Assembly: GCF_003002815.1 (NCBI RefSeq) | Contig: NZ_PVTF01000002.1 | Coordinates: 186,001-250,000, forward strand | Reading direction: 5' to 3' | Length of the DNA: 64,000 bases | Source of the DNA: Umezawaea tangerina | Lineage (GTDB): Bacteria; Actinomycetota; Actinomycetes; Mycobacteriales; Pseudonocardiaceae | Shown: one piece after another, positions 17,171 to 25,973 of the stretch | How the letters are laid out: the number at the start of each line of letters is the position of its first letter | How positions within the stretch are numbered: the first letter of the stretch is position 1 | Position numbers and translations under genes: made by a program | The notes under the pieces: model-generated | What the model saw: the letters and a program-made list of their open reading frames with translations, nothing else | What the model was told of the DNA's origin: nothing | Databases searched by the model: none

Positions 17171-17956
17171 TTATGAGGTTGGCTCGGAAATCTTTCCGCG
17201 GGCGATCGGGCACCTCGCCCCCGGCGGGTTCGGCTCGTTGTCGTCGGAGAGGAAGTACTGCTCCCACTCCTTGTTGCCGGCCTCGCCGAAACTGCCCAGC
17301 AAGGGGGTGCGCTCCGCCGTGTCGTATTTGGCCAGGCGTTCGCGGATCACCTTGCGGGCGTTGTCGCCGGTCGCCGTGCCGCCCTTGAGGTCGTCGAAGA
17401 CGAACCGCGGCTGGAAGGTGATCGCGAAGTATTCGAAGTACCTGCTGCGCCGCTCGACGTGGTAGGGCGTGTTCGCCACCACGAACATCGGCGTCGAGTT
17501 GTAGGAGTACTCCCACGTGGGGTCGTCGAAGTCCTGCGAGATGTCCTCCGGCCACGGCGCCGAGTCCGTCGCGCTCACCTCGCGCAGCAGCGACCAGAAG
17601 TGCTCGCGGTGCTTGTCCAGCGAGTCCAGCCGCGGGTCGAACTCGAAGAAGCAGACCAGCGACGTGCGGCGACCGAGGCTCTCCGCGACGTCCGTGAACT
17701 GCCGCAACGCCTCGGCGAGCACGGGGACGCGCTGGCCGCCGTTGGGGATGAACGCGTAGCGCAGCGTCTCCTTGCGCACCGCGTCGACCCCGAAGACGCA
17801 CGGGAACGGGTTCGCGCTGTCGAGCATGCGCTCGGTGAACAGCTGCGCCGCCAGCACCGGCCACGAGCCGGGCGGGGTGGCGGCCGGGGAGACCAGCAGG
17901 TCCGCCCGCGCCTCGGCCGGGTGGCCGGGCGCGCGCACTTGGGACGACGTCTTCAT
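17171..17956 (-). CDS. YqcI/YcgG family protein
   Basis: A 261-residue protein. The block NPFPCVFGVDAVRKETLRYAF (about residues 49-69), the VCFFEFDP segment and the later PMFVVANTPYH...YFEYFAITFQPRFVFDDL region are diagnostic of the YqcI/YcgG family (PF08892). From memory, some members of this family are haem-dependent N-oxygenases of amino acids in natural-product pathways. I treat that as a lead, not as established for this protein. It is the first gene of the minus-strand arm and begins 1.2 kb from the divergent plus-strand arm, with a CTGGAG ribosome site upstream of the ATG at 17956. It is probably the committing oxidative step of the pathway. Confidence 0.8.
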   Translation of the reverse strand: MKTSSQVRAPGHPAEARADLLVSPAATPPGSWPVLAAQLFTERMLDSANPFPCVFGVDAVRKETLRYAFIPNGGQRVPVLAEALRQFTDVAESLGRRTSLVCFFEFDPRLDSLDKHREHFWSLLREVSATDSAPWPEDISQDFDDPTWEYSYNSTPMFVVANTPYHVERRSRYFEYFAITFQPRFVFDDLKGGTATGDNARKVIRERLAKYDTAERTPLLGSFGEAGNKEWEQYFLSDDNEPNPPGARCPIARGKISEPTS

Positions 17957-19181
17957 TCGGAGTGCTCCAGGTTGGTCCGCGATATAGGCGCGTTGAATAG
18001 AATTATTCGCTTTTCACATCAGGCGCCCGCCCGTCGAGCGCATGGCGACATGCCGGGAAACATCCGGCTTGTTTCCGCGGTGCTCGTTCCGTGGAACCCG
18101 TGGTGTCGTGCGAGAAGTGGTGCCCCAGTGGGTCGGGTCCGTTCGGTCCATCGGGCTTGCGTCGTTCGTGTCTTGACCGTTGACGTCCAGTCAGCGGCTT
18201 TATTTCCGTTGCCCACGCTATGTTACGGGTCAAGCGTCTTTCCATCCGCCAAATGCCTCTACATCCCGAAGTCCGGGAGATTCGGACCCGAACTCCTACG
18301 ACTGGGTGGCTACGCGTTCACGGAGCGTAAGAAAGCGGACGGACGGCGTTCCCATTTCGGACTTCCGATAGAAGTGGCGAATAGCTCGATCGCGAAAGAC
18401 CTCAGGGTCGCGAAAGGTGACCTTGACAACGCCGGTCGGACGTATCCGACGCCCAGGACACCGCTCCACCCGGCGGCCGTCAGGTGGAGCCGACCGATGC
18501 CGCACAGCCCCCGGTGACGGAGTCGGCCGGCGGATCGTCCGGCGACCGCGCCCCGTACGCCTCGGGCCGACCCGAGGTGCGGAGCACACCTCACGGCCGC
18601 GGGCGGCGGCCGGCGCGGCGTGGGTACCGCGACGTCCGGTCCGAGCACGCCCCGGCCGAGGAGGGTGCACCGCACTCGGCGACGGTGTCCGACGCCGGCC
18701 TGGTCGGCACACCACACCGCCCACCGATCAAGGAAATCGCTTTCCACCAGGCGGCCCACCGCATCTCACACGGGGTCGACCTCACCGGCGGTGGGCACCG
18801 TCGGGACGGACCACGGCCGGTACCCCGGCCCGAGGTCCGCGTACCCGTTGCACACCAGCGGTTTCGACGCCGAGCGGCTGGTGACGCGGTCGCCGTCCCG
18901 TCCGGCCGTCCGCCGCGACGAGGTCCCGGCCGGGCAGACGAATCAGACGTCGTACGACAAAGCGACAAAACGCACTATCCACCCGCCGACCGCAGCTCTC
19001 CACTCCGGGAAATGCACGGCGAACTGGGCCATCTGTTTCCTCGATGGAGGAATCGAAGTTCCGACCCGCGCAAGATCTTGTCGACCGCGAAACCTGATCG
19101 TAGGTTCGTCTCAGAACGTTTCCTCCGCCCCGCCGAAATAGGCGGGGAAATCAATCAATCCGATTCCTGGAAAGGAAAGCC
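17957..19181. other. 1.2-kb gap between the divergent arms of the biosynthetic cluster
   Basis: No convincing protein gene was found on either strand. The outer parts (17957-18450 and 18940-19181) are distinctly less GC rich than the genes around them and contain possible promoters, including TTGACG-16 bp-TATTTC around 18180-18207 on the plus strand and the well-formed one at 19078-19106. The middle (about 18480-18940) is GC rich and open in several frames without recognisable similarity. It may be a decayed gene or long untranslated leader sequence. A TCGCGAAAG word is repeated near 18390 and 18408. Confidence 0.5.
19078..19106 (+). promoter_or_regulatory. Promoter of the plus-strand biosynthetic arm
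   Basis: TTGTCG at 19078-19083 and TAGGTT at 19101-19106 are separated by 17 bp, a good match to the housekeeping actinobacterial consensus. The expected start is near 19113, giving a leader of roughly 70 bases before the GTG at 19182, which has an AAAGGAAAG ribosome site. Confidence 0.6.
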
Positions 19182-21110
19182 GTGACTGACGTTGTCCTAC
19201 GAGCGGACCTGGACGTGGCGATCGTCGGCGCCGGCCCGCGTGGACTCTCGGTCCTGGAAAGGCTCCTGGTGCGGTTGCAGGACGGGCCGATCGCGGGTGA
19301 GGTGCGCATCCACCTCTTCGATCCGGGCGAACCCGGTGCCGGGCGGGTCTGGCGGACCTCGCAGCCCGACTGGTTCCTGATGAACACCCCGGCGGGCGAG
19401 GTGAGCGTGTTCTCGGCCGGTCCGGACGGCGGACCGGTGCGGGCCGGGTCGGGCCCGTCGTTCGCCGAGTGGCTGGCGACGCACCCGCGCTGGTCGGCCA
19501 TCGGCCCGGACGACTACGGGCCGCGGTCGGTGTACGGCGAGTACCTCCGGACGGCGTTCGAGGCGATGGTCGCCAACGCCCCGTCCGGGGTGAAGGTCCG
19601 GCACGTGCCCGAGGCGTGCGCGGCGCTGACCCGAGAGCACGGGCTGACCACGGTGACCGGCTCCGGCGGTACGTCGGTCGCGGTCGACAAGGTCGTGCTG
19701 ACCACCGGGCACCCGAGGGTCACCCCGGACGACGCGGAGAAGGCGCTGCTCACGTTCGCCCGGCAACGGCCGGGGCTGACCTACCTGCGCGGCGACTCGG
19801 CCGCCGACCTGCCGCTGGACGTCGTCGAGGCGGGCGAGCAGGTCGGGGTGATCGGGCTCGGGCTGACGTTCTTCGACGTGATGGCGGAGCTGACGGTCGG
19901 CCGCGGCGGCCGGTTCGTCGAACGGGACGGGCGCACCGAGTACCTGCCCAGCGGGCGGGAGCCGCACCTGGTGGCCGGGTCCCGCAGCGGACTGGTGATG
20001 CTGGCGCGGGGCCGCAACCAGAAGGCTCCCACCTACCGCTACCAGCCGAAGTTCGTCACCGAGGACGCGATCCTGCGGGCCAGGCGCGACGCCCAGCGCA
20101 CCACCGGCTCCGCGCAGCTGGACTTCGTGCGGGACGTGCTGCCGCTGCTGCGGCTGGAGATCGAGCACGTCTACCGCACCGCGCACGTGCGGCAGCGGCT
20201 GGGCGACGAGGCGGCCGAGCGGTTCGCCGAGCTGCACCTGTCCTGCACCGACCGCGAGGGCCTGCTCGCGCAGTGGGGTCTCGCGGACGTGGCGCCGCCC
20301 GCGCTGGAACGCCTGGCCCGCCCGTTCGGGGACCGGCTGTTCGACAGCCCGGAGGCGTTCCACGACGAGCTGCTCGACCTGCTGGGCCACGACATCGCCG
20401 AGGCGCGCCAGGGCAACGTCGACAACCCGCTCAAGGCGTCCCTGGACATCCTGCGCGACACCCGCGGGGTGGTGCGGCAGGCCGTGGACTTCGCGGGTCT
20501 GCGGCCCGAGTCGCACCGGGCGTTCCTGTCCTGGTTCAACCCGATCAACACGATGGTGTCGGCCGGACCTCCCGCGATGCGGGTGGCGCAGGCGTGCGCC
20601 CTGATCAGGGCCGGGCTGCTGACCGTGGTCGGCCCCGCGACGCGGGTCGAGGCCGACCACGTGGGCGGCGCGTTCGTGCTGACCTCGCCGCGGGTGGAGG
20701 GATCCCGACGGGCCGTCACGACGCTGGTGGACGCCCGCATCCCACGGCCGCTGCTGTCCTCCGACGCCGACCCGCTCATCGCCGGGCTGCTGGCGGACGG
20801 GCTGATCACCGAGCTGGTCAACACCGACGCGGCGACCGGCGAGCGGTTCCCGACCGGCAGCATCGCGGTCACCCGCAGGCCGTTCCACGTCGTCGACGCG
20901 CTCGGCAACCCCGACCCGGACCTGTACGCGCTGGGCGTGCCGACCGAGAACACCCGCTGGTTCACCCAGATCGGCAACGGCAGGCCCGGCCCGATGACCG
21001 GCTTCCACACCGACGCCGACGGCATCGCCGAGGACGTCCTGCGCCGCCGGGGCTCGACCCGGCCGCCCGTCGTCCTGTCCGCCCGCTCCCGCACGACCGT
21101 CGCGATCTGA
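19182..21110 (+). CDS. FAD/NAD(P)-binding protein (PF13454 type)
   Basis: A 642-residue flavoprotein-like protein. The N-terminal dinucleotide motif VAIVGAGPRGLSVLERLL (about residues 12-29) and the downstream PDWFLMNTPAGEVSVF segment mark the FAD-NAD(P)-binding family (PF13454). A second GxGLxxxD-type motif (VGVIGLGLTFFDVMAEL) follows near 220. The C-terminal FTQIGNGRPGPMTGFHTDAD completes the FAD site. Members occur in secondary-metabolite loci but few have known reactions. An oxidase or N-hydroxylase-like role is possible. The start is the GTG at 19182, and the ligase gene begins 12 bp after its stop. Confidence 0.82.
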   Translation: MTDVVLRADLDVAIVGAGPRGLSVLERLLVRLQDGPIAGEVRIHLFDPGEPGAGRVWRTSQPDWFLMNTPAGEVSVFSAGPDGGPVRAGSGPSFAEWLATHPRWSAIGPDDYGPRSVYGEYLRTAFEAMVANAPSGVKVRHVPEACAALTREHGLTTVTGSGGTSVAVDKVVLTTGHPRVTPDDAEKALLTFARQRPGLTYLRGDSAADLPLDVVEAGEQVGVIGLGLTFFDVMAELTVGRGGRFVERDGRTEYLPSGREPHLVAGSRSGLVMLARGRNQKAPTYRYQPKFVTEDAILRARRDAQRTTGSAQLDFVRDVLPLLRLEIEHVYRTAHVRQRLGDEAAERFAELHLSCTDREGLLAQWGLADVAPPALERLARPFGDRLFDSPEAFHDELLDLLGHDIAEARQGNVDNPLKASLDILRDTRGVVRQAVDFAGLRPESHRAFLSWFNPINTMVSAGPPAMRVAQACALIRAGLLTVVGPATRVEADHVGGAFVLTSPRVEGSRRAVTTLVDARIPRPLLSSDADPLIAGLLADGLITELVNTDAATGERFPTGSIAVTRRPFHVVDALGNPDPDLYALGVPTENTRWFTQIGNGRPGPMTGFHTDADGIAEDVLRRRGSTRPPVVLSARSRTTVAI

Positions 21111-21122
21111 GGGGAGAGCGCC

Positions 21123-22838
21123 ATGTCACCGAAATCCGCCACCGAGAGGTTCCGGGCGGCCCGCGACCTCCTGCTGGAGCTGCGCGACGACCACGACCGC
21201 GCCCACGCCGAGTTCACCTGGCCGGAGTTCGACGAGTTCAACTGGGCCCTGGACTGGTTCGACGCCGTGGCCAGGGGCAACGACCGCACCGCGCTGCACG
21301 TCGTGGGCGGTGGGCACGACGAGCGGGTGTCCTACGCCGAGCTGTCGGAGCGGTCCGACCGGCTGGCCAACGGCCTGCGCGCCGCAGGCGTGCGGCGCGG
21401 CGACCGGCTGCTGATGATGCTCGACAACCAGCTCGCCGTGTGGGAGTCGCAGCTGGCCGCGATGAAGCTGGGCGCGGTGGTCGTGCCCACGTTCACCACG
21501 GTGTCCGGCGCCGACCTGGCCGACCGGGTGCGCCGGGCCGACGTGCGGCACGTGCTCACCACGCCGGAGCTGGCCGGGGAGTTCGGGTGGCTGCCCGAGC
21601 ACGTCACCCGGATCTGCGCGGGCCGCGTGCCCGGCTGGCTCGCCCTGGACGACCTGCGGTCGGCGCCCGCGGGCTTCACCCCGGACGCGCCGACCCGCGC
21701 CGACGAGACGCTGTTCCTGTACTTCACGTCGGGGACGACCTCGCGTCCGAAGCTGGTCCGCCACACCCACGTCAGCTACCCGGTGGGGCACCTGTCGGGC
21801 ATGTACTGGAACGGCGTGCGCCCCGGCGACGTGCACCTGAACGTGTCCGCGCCGGGCTGGGCGAAGCACGCGTGGAGCTCGTTCTTCGTGCCGCTCAACG
21901 CCGAGGCGACCGTCCTGAGCGTCACCACCGGCAACGCGAAGGACCTGCTGGACCGCATGGTCGAGCACCGGGTGACGACGTTCTGCGCGCCGCCGACGGT
22001 CTGGCGGATGCTCATCCAGGACGACCTCGGCCGGTGGCCGGTGGCGCTGCGCGAGGCGGGCAGCGTCGGCGAGCCGCTCAACCCCGAGGTGATCGACCAG
22101 GTCCGCGCCGCGTGGGGGCTGACCGTGCGCGACGGCTACGGGCAGACCGAGACGACGGCCCAGATCGGCAACAGCCCGTCCCTGCCGGTGCGGCCGGGGT
22201 CGATGGGCAAGCCGCTGCCCGGCTACGACATCGTGCTGGTCGACCCCACCACGGGCGCGGTGGGCGACGAGGGCGAGGTGTGCGTCGACCTCTCCCGCCG
22301 CCCGCTGGGCGTGATGCCCGGCTACGTGGACGACGAGGAGAAGAACGCCAGGACGTTCGCCGACGGCTACTACCACACCGGCGACATCGCGCAGCGGGAC
22401 TCGGACGGCTACCTGCACTACGTCGGGCGCACCGACGACGTGTTCAAGTCCTACGACCACCGCATCTCGCCGTTCGAGCTGGAGAGCGTCCTGCTGGAGC
22501 ACGAGGCCGTGGCGGAGGCCGCGGTGGTGCCCGCGCCGGACCCGGTGGGCCTGGTGGTGCCCAAGGCGTACGTGTCGCTGGCCGCGGGCGAGCAGCCCGA
22601 CGTCGACACGGCGCGCCGCATCCTCGACCACGCCAGGGCGAACCTGGCGCCGCACCAGTGGATCCGCCGCCTGGAGTTCGCGGCGCTGCCGAAGACCACG
22701 TCCGGGAAGATCCGCCGCAACGAGCTGCGGGCCCGCGACGTCGAGCGGGCCAGGGGCGTGGAGTTCCCCGGCACCGTCGAGCACCTGGCCGATGTGCTGC
22801 TGGAGGCCGCGCTGCCCGCGGCCCCCGGCATCGGCTGA
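21123..22838 (+). CDS. AMP-forming acyl-CoA synthetase/ligase
   Basis: A 571-residue adenylate-forming enzyme of the ANL superfamily. It shows the P-loop-like YFTSGTTSRPK block (about residue 200), the DGYGQTET motif (about 338), YHTGDIAQRD (about 418), the hinge GRTDDVFKSYDHRISPFELE (about 435-455) and the C-terminal catalytic lysine region PKTTSGKIRRNELR (about 520). The profile is closest to medium-chain or aryl acyl-CoA synthetases. It should activate a carboxylic acid as adenylate and transfer it to CoA or another acceptor. There is no carrier protein nearby. It lies 12 bp behind the flavoprotein gene in the same operon. Confidence 0.9.
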   Translation: MSPKSATERFRAARDLLLELRDDHDRAHAEFTWPEFDEFNWALDWFDAVARGNDRTALHVVGGGHDERVSYAELSERSDRLANGLRAAGVRRGDRLLMMLDNQLAVWESQLAAMKLGAVVVPTFTTVSGADLADRVRRADVRHVLTTPELAGEFGWLPEHVTRICAGRVPGWLALDDLRSAPAGFTPDAPTRADETLFLYFTSGTTSRPKLVRHTHVSYPVGHLSGMYWNGVRPGDVHLNVSAPGWAKHAWSSFFVPLNAEATVLSVTTGNAKDLLDRMVEHRVTTFCAPPTVWRMLIQDDLGRWPVALREAGSVGEPLNPEVIDQVRAAWGLTVRDGYGQTETTAQIGNSPSLPVRPGSMGKPLPGYDIVLVDPTTGAVGDEGEVCVDLSRRPLGVMPGYVDDEEKNARTFADGYYHTGDIAQRDSDGYLHYVGRTDDVFKSYDHRISPFELESVLLEHEAVAEAAVVPAPDPVGLVVPKAYVSLAAGEQPDVDTARRILDHARANLAPHQWIRRLEFAALPKTTSGKIRRNELRARDVERARGVEFPGTVEHLADVLLEAALPAAPGIG

Positions 22839-22884
22839 CCGCACGCCCACCCCGCACCGCAACCCCGAAGGAGAGAGAACTGCC

Positions 22885-23304
22885 ATGCGCGACATCAAGG
22901 TCTACTCGTCCCTGTTCACCGGCGGTCTGCACAACGGCCAGATCAAGTGGGAGGAGTACGTCCAGCCCGGTCGCAACGCGGTGGACGTCGAGTGGCTCTA
23001 CACCCAGGCCGAGACCGGCCCGGCGGGCGCGGAGGCGTACATCGCGCACTTCAAGCCCGGCTCGCACGGCGACCTGCACGAGCACCTCGGCTACGAGATG
23101 CTGCTGATCCTCGACGGCGAGCTGCACAACGACAACGGCGACCGCTACCCGGCGGGCACGCTGTTCATCGAGAAGCCCGAGAGCATCCACCAGGTCTCCT
23201 CCCCCACCGGCTGCTACGCGCTCGTCGTGCGGGAGAAGGGCACCCGCCGCGTGACCGCCGAGGAGGCGGCCGCCCTCCAGACCGCGGGCGCCAAGGCCGA
23301 GTAG
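22885..23304 (+). CDS. ChrR-like cupin
   Basis: A 139-residue cupin. The motif GDLHEHLGYEMLLILDGE with the later GTLFIEKPESIHQVSSPTGC resembles the metal-binding C-terminal cupin of ChrR anti-sigma factors and related dioxygenase-like cupins. The His-x-His, Glu and final His ligands are present. There is no N-terminal zinc-binding anti-sigma domain, so an enzyme is more likely than a regulator. A GAAGGAGAGAG ribosome site precedes the ATG at 22885. It is the third gene of the plus-strand arm and is sequence-distinct from the minus-arm cupin. Confidence 0.78.
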   Translation: MRDIKVYSSLFTGGLHNGQIKWEEYVQPGRNAVDVEWLYTQAETGPAGAEAYIAHFKPGSHGDLHEHLGYEMLLILDGELHNDNGDRYPAGTLFIEKPESIHQVSSPTGCYALVVREKGTRRVTAEEAAALQTAGAKAE

Positions 23305-23378
23305 TCCTCCCCCGTGGCGGGGCCCGACCGGGCCCCGCCACCCCGGCCGCGGGTGGCGCTTGCCCCCGCGGCCCCTCT

Positions 23379-23421
23379 ACGACCATCATGTAATGGGTTG
23401 AAGCCATTACATGACGGTCGT
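23379..23421. repeat. 18-bp stem-loop or operator between cupin and exporter genes
   Basis: Arms 23379-23396 and 23404-23421 pair over 18 bp with one mismatch around a 7-base loop (GTTGAAG). The stem core, TCATGTAATGG against CCATTACATGA, is unusually AT rich for this genome. It sits in the 165-bp gap before the MFS gene. No T-run follows, so it could be an attenuator, an RNA processing site or an operator for a dimeric regulator. Confidence 0.7.
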
Positions 23422-23469
23422 GTCCTGCGGATCCACCGGTTTCCGCGCAACGAACCAGGAGAGCACTCG

Positions 23470-24762
23470 ATGTCCCAGCAGACGCAGGACCGACCGGACC
23501 TCACACCGCCACCGCGCGGCGACGACGTGGTCGTCGGCCGCACCGGCAAGAAGCACTCCCCCCGCTACCGCTGGGGCATCCTGGGCATCGGGATCTTCGC
23601 CCAGGCCGCGTTCAGCGCCACCTTCCAGGGCATCCCCACCTCGGGCTCGATCCTCGCCGCCGCCTACGGCTTCTCGCTGGCCGAGCTGGGTCTCGTGCTC
23701 GCGGCCGTGACCGCGGGCATCTTCATCACCGACGTGTTCTGGGGCGTGCTGTCCGACCGCATCGGCGAGCGGACCGTCCTGATCATCGGCCTCGGCGGCA
23801 CGACGGCGACCCTCGCCTACGTGACCGCGTTCCTGGTCCCCGGCGGGGGCACGGCACCGGCCGCCTGGGCGTTGGCGGCGGTCCTGTTCCTGTCCGGCGC
23901 GCTCGGCGGCTGCGTCAACGGCGCCTCCGGACGTGCCGTGATGGGCTGGTTCCCGCCCGAGAAGCGCGGCTTCGCCATCAGCCTGCGGGTCGCCGCCGTG
24001 CCGCTGGGCGGCGCGCTGGGCGCGGCGATCATGCCGTCGCTCGCCCTCGGCGCCGGGTTCCGCTGGGTGTTCGGGTTCCTCACCGCGTTCATGCTCGCCG
24101 CGACCGTCGCCGTGGTCCTGTGGCTGGACGAGCCGCCCATCGCGCGCACCAAGGCCACCGACGGCATGGCCGCCACCACCGTGGTCAGCCCGCTCAAGCG
24201 CTGGGACATCTGGCGGGTGGCGATCACCGCGTTCCTGCTCGACCTCCCGCAGTTCACCGTCCTCACCTTCGGCACGGTGTTCCTCACCTCCGAGATCGGC
24301 CTGCCGATCGAGGGCGTCGTGGTGGCGCTCGTCGTGGTGCAGCTCCTCGCCGCCGCCTCTCGCGTGGTGGGCGGCCGGTGGACCGACCAGCGGGGCGGCC
24401 GCTACCGCCGGACGCTGGTGCGCGTGTACAGCTGGGCCATCGCGGCGGCGTTCGTCGGGGTGTCGCTCTACTCGTTCGCGCCGACGTGGATCGTGGTCGG
24501 CCTGTTCGTCGCCGCCGGGTTCCTGGCCTGCGGCTGGCACGGCGTGCACTACGCCGAGATCGCGACCATGGCGGGCGCGGAGCGCTCGGGCACCGCGCTC
24601 GGACTGGAGAACACGATGGTGTTCGGCGGCGCGTTCGTGACGCCGCTGATCATCCCGCTGGTGCTCGCGGCGTCGTCGTGGCCCGTGGTGATGCTCCTGG
24701 TCGGCGCGCTGCCGGCGGTAGCCTCGGCGTTGCTGATGCCCAGGGAGCTCCCTGTGGGCTGA
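23470..24762 (+). CDS. MFS transporter (second of two)
   Basis: A 430-residue major facilitator protein with a charged cytoplasmic N-terminus of about 35 residues and twelve hydrophobic segments. Motif A appears as VLSDRIGERTVLIIG near residue 93-107. The GGCVNGASGRAVMGWFPPEKRGFAISLR block resembles nitrate/oxalate-type and drug MFS proteins. A GGAGAGC site precedes the ATG at 23470. It is the last enzyme-linked gene of the plus-strand arm, behind a strong stem-loop. With the exporter in the minus arm the cluster has two transporters. One may import a precursor and the other export the product. Confidence 0.88.
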   Translation: MSQQTQDRPDLTPPPRGDDVVVGRTGKKHSPRYRWGILGIGIFAQAAFSATFQGIPTSGSILAAAYGFSLAELGLVLAAVTAGIFITDVFWGVLSDRIGERTVLIIGLGGTTATLAYVTAFLVPGGGTAPAAWALAAVLFLSGALGGCVNGASGRAVMGWFPPEKRGFAISLRVAAVPLGGALGAAIMPSLALGAGFRWVFGFLTAFMLAATVAVVLWLDEPPIARTKATDGMAATTVVSPLKRWDIWRVAITAFLLDLPQFTVLTFGTVFLTSEIGLPIEGVVVALVVVQLLAAASRVVGGRWTDQRGGRYRRTLVRVYSWAIAAAFVGVSLYSFAPTWIVVGLFVAAGFLACGWHGVHYAEIATMAGAERSGTALGLENTMVFGGAFVTPLIIPLVLAASSWPVVMLLVGALPAVASALLMPRELPVG

Positions 24763-24835
24763 GCCGGTTCGACGGCGCGCGGCGACCGGTCCGCGCGCCA
24801 CCGGTGCGGAGGAGGCGGACGTCCTGAACGATCCG

Positions 24836-25378
24836 GTGCGGCACGAGCGGGTGTGCCTCGAACTGGTGGGCACGGTGCGCGGCAGGCTGGGCGAGCCCAG
24901 CGACGACCTGGCGGATCCGGTGTCGCTGGCGGGCTGGCTGGCGCGGCGCGGACTGCGCCCCACCGAGGAGCCCGACGCCGCGCACGTGACCGGGTTCCGC
25001 GCCCTGCGCGAGGCGTCCTACCGGCTGCTGGTGGCCGTCACGGGCGGCGGGGCGCCCCGCCCGGACGACGTGGCGCTGGTCAACCGCCGGGCCGCCCACC
25101 CCGCGCCCGCCGTCTCCCTGGTCGACACCCCCGGCGGTGGGCTCCGGCGCGAGGTCGCGGTACCCACCCCGGAGCAGGCGTTGGCGGTGGTCGCGCGCGA
25201 CCTCGTCGACCTGGTCGGCGGCCCGGACCTGGTCCGCCTGCACCAGTGCGAGGCCGACGTGTGCGGAACGTTCTTCGTCGACACCTCGCGGGCGGGCTCC
25301 CGCCGCTGGTGCTCCTCCGCGACCTGCGGGAACCGGGCACGGGTTGCCGCGCACAGGGGCCGTGCCGCCCAACCCTGA
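24836..25378 (+). CDS. CGNR zinc-finger (ABATE-domain) protein
   Basis: A 180-residue protein with an N-terminal ABATE-type region (FRALREASYRLL... and a VDLVGG block) and a C-terminal treble-clef zinc finger. The finger has CEADVC, then SRRWCSSATCGNRAR, the CGNR motif that names the family. Such proteins are predicted stress- or envelope-linked transcription regulators of actinobacteria. The GTG at 24836 is given as the start. A CTG at 24824 has a better-spaced GGAGGAGG ribosome site and could be the real start, adding LNDP. It may regulate the exporter just upstream or the PIN-like gene 17 bp downstream. Confidence 0.82.
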   Translation: MRHERVCLELVGTVRGRLGEPSDDLADPVSLAGWLARRGLRPTEEPDAAHVTGFRALREASYRLLVAVTGGGAPRPDDVALVNRRAAHPAPAVSLVDTPGGGLRREVAVPTPEQALAVVARDLVDLVGGPDLVRLHQCEADVCGTFFVDTSRAGSRRWCSSATCGNRARVAAHRGRAAQP

Positions 25379-25395
25379 CACGACAAGGACCGCCC

Positions 25396-25836
25396 ATGAT
25401 CTACCTGCACACTTCGGCGCTCGTCCGCGTCGCCGGACTCGACGACGATCCGCTGCCGGCCCTGCTGTCGGAGACGGAGGACGGCATCGCGGTGTCCAGC
25501 GAGCTGAGCAAGGTCGAACTCACCTCTCCCCCGTTGCCCTCCGCGGTCCTCCGGCGCGCGCGGGCGGTCCTCGACTCGCCCGCGGTCGTCACCGTCGAGG
25601 TGTCGGACCTGATGCGGGAGTCCGCCGACTCGCTCACCGACGGCGGCATGGAGGAGAGCCAGGCCGTCCACCTCGCCACGGCGCTCAGCCTCGGCGCGGC
25701 CGTGACGGTGTTCGCGTGCGACGACCCGGAGGTGGCCGCGGCCGCGGCGGCCCGCGGGATCCGCGCCGCCGTCCCACCATTCGGAACGGATCGGGCGAAA
25801 CCTCAGTACGCCCACAATTGCGAGAACCGATGTTGA
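25396..25836 (+). CDS. Degenerate PIN-domain (VapC-like) protein
   Basis: A 146-residue protein with the PIN-domain outline: MIYLHTSALVRV at the start, SSELSKVEL near 36, ESQAVHLATALSLGA near 93 and FACDDPEVAAAA near 112. The first catalytic aspartate of PIN ribonucleases, normally MIYLDTSAL, is His5 here. The Asp expected before HLATA is also replaced. Nuclease activity is therefore doubtful. No antitoxin gene precedes it; the CGNR regulator stands there instead, 17 bp upstream. It may be a toxin remnant, an RNA-binding protein, or an enzyme with altered metal ligands. The C-terminal tail (about residues 130-146) is not PIN-like. Confidence 0.7.
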   Translation: MIYLHTSALVRVAGLDDDPLPALLSETEDGIAVSSELSKVELTSPPLPSAVLRRARAVLDSPAVVTVEVSDLMRESADSLTDGGMEESQAVHLATALSLGAAVTVFACDDPEVAAAAAARGIRAAVPPFGTDRAKPQYAHNCENRC

Positions 25837-25973
25837 TTCGGGTTACCGCAATCACTTTCTCCAGCCCATCCGAACGACGCCCCCGAAACTTGGATCGCCG
25901 ATATGATCGACCGGTCGCGCCACTGCAAAGCGATGAAGCATTCGGGGCACGGAGCAGTTTCTGGGGACTCAAA

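Noticed and set aside
18484-19185. A 233-codon plus-strand open frame in the gap between the cluster arms
   Set aside because: Its translation is rich in Arg, Gly and Pro with no domain-like pattern, it runs through a better promoter (19078-19106), and opposite-strand frames are equally open, as expected in GC-rich non-coding DNA.
24836-25836. A canonical VapBC-type toxin-antitoxin pair
   Set aside because: The upstream protein is a CGNR zinc-finger regulator and not an antitoxin fold, and the PIN protein has lost catalytic positions.
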